From: Bacteriovorax stolpii
Lineage (GTDB): Bacteria > Bdellovibrionota > Bacteriovoracia > Bacteriovoracales > Bacteriovoracaceae
Direction of reading: 5' to 3'
DNA length: 7,585 nucleotides
NCBI GenBank assembly: GCA_945890905.1
Contig: CAMDDI010000169.1
Location: 1-7,585, forward strand
Below the pieces are notes generated by a model. That model was given only the letters and a program-made list of their open reading frames with translations, was not told where the DNA came from and did not search any database. Position numbers and translations under genes: made by a program. This document shows, in pieces, positions 1 to 6,061 of the stretch (its first letter is position 1; each line of letters begins with the position of its first letter).

Positions 1-939
1 AAAACAATTTTAGATTTTGGAATGAATTCTCCAGGGCTTATTTATTTGCGTAAGTATATATTCATCTATGGTCAGAAGAAAGATTTCTGTGTGATGGAAG
101 CTAGTTCACATGCACTTGTTCAAAACCGACTGTATGGAATTTGTTTTGATGGAGCTGGCTGGTTATCATTTTCTCAAGATCATTTAGATTATCATCAAAC
201 AATGAATGCTTATTTTGATGCTAAATGCTTACTGATTCAGCAGTTAAATGAGGAAGCAAAAATTTTTGTCCCTCACGAACAAGTCGATCTTTATTCAAAT
301 TTAAAAAAAGTTTCCAAAAAAACTACAGAAGCTCCAGTTATCCCTGGTAAACTGCCTGTCTTTTTTAGCACCCGTTTTAACCGAAATAATTTAGAAGTTG
401 CTTCGGCCATGGTGGAAGATGTCTTTAAAGTAAAAGCTTCTCAAGATTATGAAAAACTCAGTCCTCCGGATGGCCGATTTTTCATCCGTGCCTTTAAGAG
501 TAACTATATCGTAGTGGATTTTGCCCACACCCCAGATGCTCTGGATAATATTTGTCGGGCAATCCATGAAGCCTTCCCAGGATATTATCTAAAAGTTCTC
601 TTTGGTTGTGGCGGAGATCGAGACCGCTCTAAGCGGCCGTTAATGGCCCAAACTGTAGCCAAGTGGGCCAACGAAATCATTGTAACAAGTGATAATCCTC
701 GCTCGGAAGATCCTGACCAAATTATTGATGATATAGTGGCGGGCATTCCAGCTTATCAATATAGGCGCGTAACTAAGCGTCCGGAAGCTGTGCAGTCTGC
801 CTTTGAAGATCTCAAAGAAAAGGAGATACTGCTGCTCGCTGGAAAAGGTCATGAAGACTACATTCTTATTCAAGGGATAAAACATCCCTACTCAGATATT
901 CAAGAAGTTGAAATGTTTCTGGCAAGGAAGATAAAATGA
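1..939 (+). CDS. murE: UDP-MurNAc-tripeptide synthetase (MurE, meso-DAP type), 3' part
   Basis: Cytoplasmic ATP-dependent ligase that adds meso-diaminopimelate to UDP-MurNAc-L-Ala-D-Glu. The frame is open from base 1, so the gene begins upstream; about 312 codons are visible of the usual 480-500. The N-terminal domain and P-loop are missing from the window. Numbering from the first internal ATG (base 22), visible motifs are MEASSHAL (25-32), QDHLDYH (52-58) and YFDAK with K68 (bases 223-225) at the carbamylated-lysine position. Further on come DFAHTPDAL, GCGGDRDRSKRP and, near the C-terminus, TSDNPRSEDP and GKGHEDY. DNPR is the family signature for mDAP rather than L-Lys as substrate. The metal and carbamate motifs look intact, in contrast to the murD product downstream. 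The stop TGA overlaps the murF ATG (ATGA at 936-939), implying translational coupling. The identification is secure; only the 5' end is unknown. Confidence 0.97.
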   Translation, partial: KTILDFGMNSPGLIYLRKYIFIYGQKKDFCVMEASSHALVQNRLYGICFDGAGWLSFSQDHLDYHQTMNAYFDAKCLLIQQLNEEAKIFVPHEQVDLYSNLKKVSKKTTEAPVIPGKLPVFFSTRFNRNNLEVASAMVEDVFKVKASQDYEKLSPPDGRFFIRAFKSNYIVVDFAHTPDALDNICRAIHEAFPGYYLKVLFGCGGDRDRSKRPLMAQTVAKWANEIIVTSDNPRSEDPDQIIDDIVAGIPAYQYRRVTKRPEAVQSAFEDLKEKEILLLAGKGHEDYILIQGIKHPYSDIQEVEMFLARKIK

Positions 940-2324
940 TTAAGCTCTCGCACCTCAAAAACTGTTCAGCAGTAAAAGTTCAGCCCTCTCTTACAATTGA
1001 GAAACTGGCATTTTGTACTGACACACGTAAATATCAACAGCCTTCAGCATTTGTGGCCATCCCAGGTGTAAAAGTAAATCCACTTGATGTCATCACTGAC
1101 CTGCTCAATAAGGGTTGTCCGATCGTTTTCTTCCAACAAGATGAAGTTAACGATCAAAAAGTTAAAGCACTAAAATCGCTATTTCCAAAAGTTGAATTTA
1201 CTCCGGTTACAGATAGTGTGATTTTTTTGCAGGAACTTGCCCACGAGCATATTAAAGATTGGAAAAAGATTAATCCCAGAAATACTGTGTTTGCAATTTC
1301 TGGCTCCAATGGAAAAACCACTCACAAAGAGATGCTCTCTTTCATTTTGAAAACGATTATTCCCGGAAGGATCGTTGCCACAGAAAAAAACAACAACAAT
1401 CACTTAGGGGTACCACTTACTCTACTTGGTGTGCATGATAAAACTGAGTTCGTTGTTTTAGAACTTGGAAGCAATCATCCAGGAGAGATCAAAGTTCTTT
1501 GCGATATCGCTCTCCCTAATGCAGGTCTTGTGACAAATATTGGTGCTACTCACTTGGAATTTTTTGGAACTGAAGAACATGTGTTTGAAGAAGAGGGATA
1601 TCTCTACCATTCAATCAAAGAGAGCACAGATGGAAAGGGCTTTTTCCTTCAGAATATGGATGATTTTTATCTGAAGCGATTTGAAAAAACCGCTGGTACC
1701 ATCCGGTATGGAGAGAGTGCTGAAGCCGAAGCCAAAGTAGTATTTTTAGATAATGGCGCCAAAATGAATGATCTCACTGCAACTAATGATCACATTACTG
1801 GAAAGCACAATAAACTCAATTTGATTACCTGCGTATATATTGCACTTAAATTCTATCCTGAGATGAAGAGTTTTATTCTCGCTGCGGCAGGAGAATTTAA
1901 ACCCACCAAAAATCGCTCAGAGTGGATTAAGTTCGAAGATCGATCAGTTTTCCTTGATGCCTATAACGCTAATCCTTCTTCAATGAAGGCCGCTCTTCAA
2001 GGCTTTAAAGAAAGTGTTGAAACTCAGGGACATAAGCTCAGTGAGACCTGCGTTGTTTTAGGAGATATGAATGAATTGGGAGATTCAACTCCTGAGTATC
2101 ATCAAGATGTGGCCAAATACATCGCTCAATTAGGTTTCCCCAATGTTTATTTTATCGGACGCTATGCGGATCATTACCTCAAAGGCTTTCCAGCTGGGCA
2201 GATGCGTGGAAGTAGCGCTGATTTCAAACAAGAGTATCGAAGAAATCTTCTGAAGAAATACTCAATTCACTTTATAAAAGGCTCGCGCTCTTTACAATTG
2301 GAGTCACTCTTCGATATAACTTAA
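936..2324 (+). CDS. murF: UDP-MurNAc-pentapeptide synthetase (MurF) with Lys-to-Glu at the carbamate site
   Basis: Cytoplasmic ligase that adds D-Ala-D-Ala to UDP-MurNAc-tripeptide. At 462 aa it has normal family length. Domains in order: N-terminal substrate domain with TDTRKYQQPSAFVAIPG (28-44); central ATPase with P-loop GSNGKTT (123-129), EKNNNNHLGVPLTLL (150-164), LELGSNHPGEI (175-185) and NIGATHLEFFG (201-211); C-terminal domain with NRSE (326-329), LDAYNANPSSM (340-350), GDMNELGD (376-383) and IKGSRS (447-452). Oddity: after HLEFFG the family has a KxKGE-type segment whose lysine is carbamylated to position Mg2+. Here it reads FEEEGYLY, placing Glu220 (GAG, 1593-1595) at that position. 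Other ATP motifs are intact, so activity is plausible with Glu acting as a carboxylate substitute, but that is inference. The start ATG overlaps the murE stop; AAGGA at 924-928 lies 7 nt upstream of it. Confidence 0.95.
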   Translation: MIKLSHLKNCSAVKVQPSLTIEKLAFCTDTRKYQQPSAFVAIPGVKVNPLDVITDLLNKGCPIVFFQQDEVNDQKVKALKSLFPKVEFTPVTDSVIFLQELAHEHIKDWKKINPRNTVFAISGSNGKTTHKEMLSFILKTIIPGRIVATEKNNNNHLGVPLTLLGVHDKTEFVVLELGSNHPGEIKVLCDIALPNAGLVTNIGATHLEFFGTEEHVFEEEGYLYHSIKESTDGKGFFLQNMDDFYLKRFEKTAGTIRYGESAEAEAKVVFLDNGAKMNDLTATNDHITGKHNKLNLITCVYIALKFYPEMKSFILAAAGEFKPTKNRSEWIKFEDRSVFLDAYNANPSSMKAALQGFKESVETQGHKLSETCVVLGDMNELGDSTPEYHQDVAKYIAQLGFPNVYFIGRYADHYLKGFPAGQMRGSSADFKQEYRRNLLKKYSIHFIKGSRSLQLESLFDIT

Positions 2325-2349
2325 GTTTATCTTTTTTAAAGGGATAAAC

Positions 2350-3426
2350 ATGCTGTATCATTGGCTTTACCCGCTAAGTCAATCCAACCATTTGTTCAAT
2401 ATCTTCAAGTACATTACTTTTAGATCTTTCATGGCCTTTATCATTGCCACTATCGTGTCGATTTTTTGGGGAAAACGTTTTATCGCTTTGATGAAAGTCA
2501 GACAATTTGGTCAAACCATTCGTGAAGATGGTCCGGAAACTCACAAAAAGAAAAAAGGTACTCCGACTTTTGGCGGAGTTTTCATTTTAGGAAGCGCAGT
2601 TCTCGCCTGTGGGATTTGTGGAAACTTTGTTTCATTTCCATTTTTGATAGTTCTCTTTGTTACTATTTCCTATTTCTTCTTAGGTGGTCTTGATGACTAT
2701 CTTAAGGTTTTGAAAAAAAATACTAAAGGTGTCAGTGCTCGACAGAAACTTGCCTGGCAGTTTTCAACGGCCCTGATTGCTAGCTTTGTCATGATTAAGT
2801 TCAACGTCACAGACTCTCAAGTTTATGTGCCGTTTTTAAAAGATGCAGTTGTGGATTTGGGTTGGTGGTATGTGCCTTTCGCAGCTTTTGTGATTGTCGG
2901 ATCATCCAATGCTTTGAACTTAACTGATGGTCTTGATGGTTTGGCCATTGGTCCAACTATAACTTCGGCTGCGACTTTGGGTTTTCTGGCCTACTTGGCC
3001 GGCCACGCAGAACTAGCTGATTATCTTTTGATTCCTCATGTGCCAGACGTTGGTGAGCTTTTAGTTTTAGTCGCAGCGATCATTGGAGCAGGTGTTGGAT
3101 TTCTTTGGTATAACACTTACCCTGCTGAAATTTTCATGGGAGATGTGGGTTCCCTCTCTCTTGGTGGGTGTTTAGGAGCAATCGCTGTTTTGACTAAAAA
3201 CGAATTCCTCTTTGTTCTTATCGGCGGGATCTTTGTGATCGAAGCCGTTTCAGTAATTTTGCAAGTGGCTTCTTTTAAAACTCGTGGGAAACGAATTTTT
3301 AAAATGGCCCCTATTCATCATCACTTTGAACTCTTAGGTTGGCCTGAAACAAAAGTGATAGTACGTTTTTGGATTGTAAGTTTGGTTTTCGCCATCCTTG
3401 CACTCGCGACATTGAAGTTAAGATAA
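2350..3426 (+). CDS. mraY: Phospho-MurNAc-pentapeptide transferase (MraY)
   Basis: Inner-membrane enzyme that moves phospho-MurNAc-pentapeptide from UDP to undecaprenyl phosphate, giving lipid I. It has 358 aa, about the family length of 360, and is strongly hydrophobic with roughly ten membrane segments. Recognisable motifs: GPETHKKKKGTPTFGG (61-76); LDDYLK with Asp115/Asp116 (114-119); KNTKGVSARQKLAWQ (123-137); NALNLTDGLDGLA (187-199); AEIFMGDVGSLSLGG with Asp265 (259-273); MAPIHHHFELLGWPE with the triple His at 323-325. All catalytic and Mg2+-binding positions known for the family are present. The start is supported by full-length agreement with classical MraY from the first residues through TFR..GK....L. 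AAAGGG (2338-2343) sits 6 nt before the ATG. It follows murF by 25 nt and precedes murD by 16 nt, so one transcript is likely. Confidence 0.98.
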   Translation: MLYHWLYPLSQSNHLFNIFKYITFRSFMAFIIATIVSIFWGKRFIALMKVRQFGQTIREDGPETHKKKKGTPTFGGVFILGSAVLACGICGNFVSFPFLIVLFVTISYFFLGGLDDYLKVLKKNTKGVSARQKLAWQFSTALIASFVMIKFNVTDSQVYVPFLKDAVVDLGWWYVPFAAFVIVGSSNALNLTDGLDGLAIGPTITSAATLGFLAYLAGHAELADYLLIPHVPDVGELLVLVAAIIGAGVGFLWYNTYPAEIFMGDVGSLSLGGCLGAIAVLTKNEFLFVLIGGIFVIEAVSVILQVASFKTRGKRIFKMAPIHHHFELLGWPETKVIVRFWIVSLVFAILALATLKLR

Positions 3427-3442
3427 TTTTTAAGGAGCATCT

Positions 3443-4825
3443 ATGGAAAAGTATAAAGGCAAAAAAATCCTCGTAGTAGGTTTAGGGAAAACAGGATTTG
3501 CCTTAATTAACTTATTCACTCAGCTTGGTTGTGAAATTAAAGTCACAGATATCAAACCGATCTTTGATTTGAATAAGCAAGTTAAGCGATTGAAAAAAAT
3601 CAATCCAACTCCCACAATGACTTTGGGAGAGCATAAAGACGAAGATTTCATTGAAGCAGATGTGATTGTTTACTCTTCTTCAGTTGATCCTCATCTTCCG
3701 CAAATTCGTGTAGCTAAAGAACACGGTCGTCAGGTTTATTCTGACTTTGCTTTTGCCTATGCCAACTGCAATAAACCCATTATTGCAATTTGTGGAAGCC
3801 ATGGCCGAACCATCATTTCTCACATGATTGGTTACACACTTAAAGTTGATAAGAAGAATGTATTTGTTGGTGGAACATCTGAAGAGCCGTTCATTAATTT
3901 CTTATCACTTCCTAACAAAGAAGAAATTGATTATTGCGTAATTGAAGTATCTCCTCAGCAACTTCAGACTGTGGATAATTTCAAGCCAGTGATGGCCGTT
4001 TATCCTAATCTAGAAGAGAAGAACTTACTTGGACGATTTAAATCATCTGCTGAGTATCTTGATACTGCTCTTAAAGTGGCCAGAAACTTAGGTCCTGATG
4101 ATTATCTTGTGGTGAACTTTGATAAACTGGCTTCAAACTCAGTTCTTCGTAGCTGCCAGGCCCAAGTTCTTTGGTACTCTAGAAAATCTTTTGCAACTTT
4201 GGGAGTGATTAACGAAATTCAAGGAACTCATTTCCATGACAAACGCATTCACTCTCAAATTCATTACCATTCCGAATTTAAAGTAACTGATATGCGTATT
4301 GTTGGGGTAAACAACCGTGAAAATCTCATGGCCGGTATCACTGCTTGCAAGGCTTTGAAGGTTTCAGACTCTGCTATTCAACAATGTATTGAAAAATTCC
4401 CTGGTATTCCTCACCGATTAGAATATGTGGTAGAAAAGAATGGCGTTCGTTTCTATAACGATTCTAAGTCTGAAACAATGGATGAGCTTAAGATATCGCT
4501 TGAAGCATTCAAGGATCCCGTCATCTTGATTGCTGGTGGTAAAGAGATCGAAGGAATTCCTTTTGATAAGTATGCCAATATCATCCGTGAGAAAGTGCGG
4601 GTTCTGGTTTTGGTGGGTGAAGTGAAAGAGAGCATGAACCGAATTCTTGGAGATGCTACTCAGACTTACCTGGTAGGATCTTTTGATGAGTCAGTTCTTC
4701 TGGCCTATCAGAAATCGCGTACAGGTGACACCATCCTTCTTTGCCCAGGAAACGACAGCACTGATGTGTTCCGCGATTTTGAAGAAAAAGGTAACTACTA
4801 CAAGAAACTCATTTTCCAACTCTAA
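3443..4825 (+). CDS. murD: MurD-family protein with eroded active-site motifs (possible pseudoenzyme)
   Basis: It sits where UDP-MurNAc-L-Ala:D-Glu ligase is expected and has normal MurD length (460 aa). Scaffold features are clear: N-terminal Rossmann KKILVVGLGKTG (7-18), GGVNNREN-like segment VGVNNRENLMAG (287-298), GIPHRLEYVVEKNGVRFYNDSK (321-342), LIAGGKE (362-368), LVGEVKE (390-396), YQKSRTGDTILLCPG (422-436) and FEEKG (446-450). The functional motifs are altered. The SPG site reads SSS (78-80). The P-loop reads GSHGRTI (118-124), with Arg122 for the invariant Lys. SSFQL reads SPQQL (170-174). N-x-x-x-DHxD reads NLEEKNLL (189-196), losing the catalytic His. The carbamylated Lys of the AAKLRIF-type segment aligns without gaps to Ala209. 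NDSKATN reads NDSKSET (339-345) and SPACASFD reads CPGNDSTD (434-441). The ORF is intact and has the strongest SD here (TAAGGAG, 3431-3437), so it is probably translated. Family membership is certain; ligase activity is doubtful. Confidence 0.85.
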   Translation: MEKYKGKKILVVGLGKTGFALINLFTQLGCEIKVTDIKPIFDLNKQVKRLKKINPTPTMTLGEHKDEDFIEADVIVYSSSVDPHLPQIRVAKEHGRQVYSDFAFAYANCNKPIIAICGSHGRTIISHMIGYTLKVDKKNVFVGGTSEEPFINFLSLPNKEEIDYCVIEVSPQQLQTVDNFKPVMAVYPNLEEKNLLGRFKSSAEYLDTALKVARNLGPDDYLVVNFDKLASNSVLRSCQAQVLWYSRKSFATLGVINEIQGTHFHDKRIHSQIHYHSEFKVTDMRIVGVNNRENLMAGITACKALKVSDSAIQQCIEKFPGIPHRLEYVVEKNGVRFYNDSKSETMDELKISLEAFKDPVILIAGGKEIEGIPFDKYANIIREKVRVLVLVGEVKESMNRILGDATQTYLVGSFDESVLLAYQKSRTGDTILLCPGNDSTDVFRDFEEKGNYYKKLIFQL

Positions 4826-4842
4826 TTCATATTGCTCCGCTC

Positions 4843-4848
4843 GAGGAG
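4843..4848 (+). promoter_or_regulatory. Distant Shine-Dalgarno for ftsW
   Basis: GAGGAG is a strong match to the anti-SD and the best such site in the murD-ftsW gap. It lies 46 nt before the ftsW ATG, too far for direct use, and no ATG, GTG or TTG follows it at normal spacing. If the 37-nt hairpin at 4854-4890 folds, only TTTAC before it and AAAT after it remain, so the effective spacing becomes 9 nt, close to optimal. The site is seen directly; its use through a folded leader is inference. Confidence 0.6.
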
Positions 4849-4853
4849 TTTAC

Positions 4854-4890
4854 GTTACACTGGAAAGAGCAAAACTTTTTCCGGTGTAAC
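4854..4890 (+). promoter_or_regulatory. 16-bp RNA hairpin in the ftsW leader
   Basis: GTTACACTGGAAAGAG (4854-4869) pairs with CTTTTTCCGGTGTAAC (4875-4890): 16 continuous pairs, two of them G-U wobbles (4861:4883 and 4867:4877), closing a 5-nt CAAAA loop. The structure ends 4 nt before the ftsW ATG. No U-tract follows (AAATATGAAT), so it does not look like an intrinsic terminator. It lies between GAGGAG and the start codon and also hides a weaker GGTG (4883-4886), the only other SD-like string near the ATG. Likely a translation element for ftsW; an RNase processing site or a protein-binding inverted repeat are alternatives. The pairing is certain, the role is not. Confidence 0.75.
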
Positions 4891-4894
4891 AAAT

Positions 4895-6061
4895 ATGAAT
4901 GAAGCCAATGCCCGACTCGAAAAGTTAACTAATTACTTTGTCATCAACGTCTTCTTTCTCTGCCTGTTTGGCGTGATAATGATTTTTTCTGCGAGCTACA
5001 TGTACGCCACAGAAAATATGGGTAACAGCTACTTCTTTCTCACTAAGCAATTGATCTACATTGTTTTGGGTGTCGCCGTGGCTTATGTATTCTCGAAGCT
5101 CAAAATACTCTACCTTTATAAACAGGCCTATAAGATCAACGCTTTTTTCGCTCTACTCTTAACCATGACTTTGGTTCCAGGGCTTAGTGTTGTTATAAAG
5201 GGATCTCGTCGCTGGCTTAATTTAGGTTTTATGAATCTGCAACCTGGAGAGTTTTTAAAATTCACTCTCATGCTTGCGGCGATCCGCTACTTTGAAAATT
5301 TTAATAGCTATACTCCTAAGCAGAGAGCGATTTATCTATCTGGATTAGTTTATCCTTTGGCCGTTTTTATTTTGCAGCCGGATTTCGGTACATTTTTTAT
5401 TTCGGCGATGATTATTGGTTTTATCTGTTTTCTTAGCTCTTTTCCTCGTAAATATTTCTACTCGCTTCTTGTGGTTGGCTTCATTGGGGCTTTCGGGATC
5501 TTGCTTGCTGCTCCTTATAGAGTGAAGCGCGTTCTCGCTTTCCTTGATCCTTGGAAAGACCCTCGTGGATCTGGATTTCAAATCATTCAGAGTTTCTTGG
5601 CCTTTGCTCACGGATCATTTTTTGGTCAGGGCCTTGGCAACAGTAATGAGAAACTTTTCTATCTTCCTGAGGCCTATAACGATTTTATTTTTTCGGTGGT
5701 GGGTGAAGAACTGGGATTCATTGGTGTACTTGTTACGGCACTGATGTTTGTGGGCTTCATCTTTATTGGTTTTAAAATGGCGATCTCGCTTAAATCTAGA
5801 GTGGGAAGCATTATGGTTTCGGCGATTATTTTTGCGATAGGGTTTCAGGCTTTTTTAAATATGGGTGTGGTGCTGGGTGTTCTTCCAACCAAGGGATTAA
5901 ACCTTCCTTTCATTAGCTATGGCGGATCTAGCATTGTGGCCAACTTGGCCGCCTTGGGACTGATATTTGCCTGTATCAAAATTCAACCAGGTGACGCTAA
6001 AGAAGTTCGCGCCCGTGGTAAACAATCTCCTGTGGGAGCACTTAAGAGTGCTTTTAGTTAA
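4895..6061 (+). CDS. ftsW: Septal SEDS peptidoglycan glycosyltransferase FtsW
   Basis: Inner-membrane SEDS polymerase that builds septal glycan from lipid II together with its class B PBP partner. It has 388 aa from ATG 4895 and about ten membrane segments. Family motifs: GSRRWLNLG (103-111), LQPGEFLK (115-122), LQPDFGT (160-166), FLDPWKDPRGSGFQIIQS (216-233), GQGLGNSNEKLFYLPEAYNDFIF (244-266) with Asp263 at the SEDS catalytic position, GEELG (270-274), NMGVVLGVLPTKGLNLPFISYGGSS (322-346). FtsW is preferred over RodA from these motifs and the dcw context. Start choice: the frame is open back to a TTG at 4832, but that lies upstream of the GAGGAG and would put the hairpin inside the coding region as a charged N-terminal tail. 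ATG 4895 gives a normal short cytoplasmic N-terminus before the first membrane segment. The 69-nt leader is the longest gap in the window. The stop TAA directly abuts the murG ATG. Confidence 0.95.
   Translation: MNEANARLEKLTNYFVINVFFLCLFGVIMIFSASYMYATENMGNSYFFLTKQLIYIVLGVAVAYVFSKLKILYLYKQAYKINAFFALLLTMTLVPGLSVVIKGSRRWLNLGFMNLQPGEFLKFTLMLAAIRYFENFNSYTPKQRAIYLSGLVYPLAVFILQPDFGTFFISAMIIGFICFLSSFPRKYFYSLLVVGFIGAFGILLAAPYRVKRVLAFLDPWKDPRGSGFQIIQSFLAFAHGSFFGQGLGNSNEKLFYLPEAYNDFIFSVVGEELGFIGVLVTALMFVGFIFIGFKMAISLKSRVGSIMVSAIIFAIGFQAFLNMGVVLGVLPTKGLNLPFISYGGSSIVANLAALGLIFACIKIQPGDAKEVRARGKQSPVGALKSAFS
6037..6052 (+). other. Small hairpin at the ftsW 3' end, just before murG
   Basis: AGCACT (6037-6042) and AGTGCT (6047-6052) form a 6-bp stem with loop TAAG, followed by TTTTA, within the last codons of ftsW and 9 nt before the murG ATG. 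murG lacks a clear SD; the nearest SD-like bases (AAGAG, 6044-6048) lie partly in this loop and stem, about 13 nt from the start. It might modulate the ftsW-to-murG handover. It is short and within coding sequence, so chance is a real possibility. Confidence 0.3.

Noticed and set aside
2318..2327. AACTTAAGTT palindrome at the murF stop
   Set aside because: A 10-nt perfect palindrome without a loop in AT-rich sequence; it cannot form a useful RNA hairpin and is likely by chance.
3443..4825. murD motif losses as sequencing or assembly errors
   Set aside because: Several replaced codons differ from any Lys, His or Asp codon by two or three bases (for example GCT for Lys at Ala209), the changes are scattered over more than 700 bases, and the frame is intact throughout.
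4860..4889. Possible 9-codon leader peptide from CTG (4860) to TAA (4887-4889), 11 nt after GAGGAG
   Set aside because: CTG starts are rare in bacteria and the frame is mostly fixed by the inverted repeat. It remains an outside alternative to hairpin bridging.
4832..4894. TTG-initiated N-terminal extension of ftsW by 21 codons
   Set aside because: The TTG lies upstream of the GAGGAG and only 7 nt after the murD stop, with no SD of its own. The added residues are an atypical basic tail, and the bases are better explained as a hairpin leader.
4854..4894. Intrinsic terminator after murD
   Set aside because: No run of T follows the stem on the + strand (AAATATGAAT), and none lies on the other side for the - strand.
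5345..5611. Open frames on the - strand (also at 640-885, 1179-1403, 4453-4635 and 6481-6693)
   Set aside because: All are shadows inside well-identified genes, with no family motifs and no independent support.
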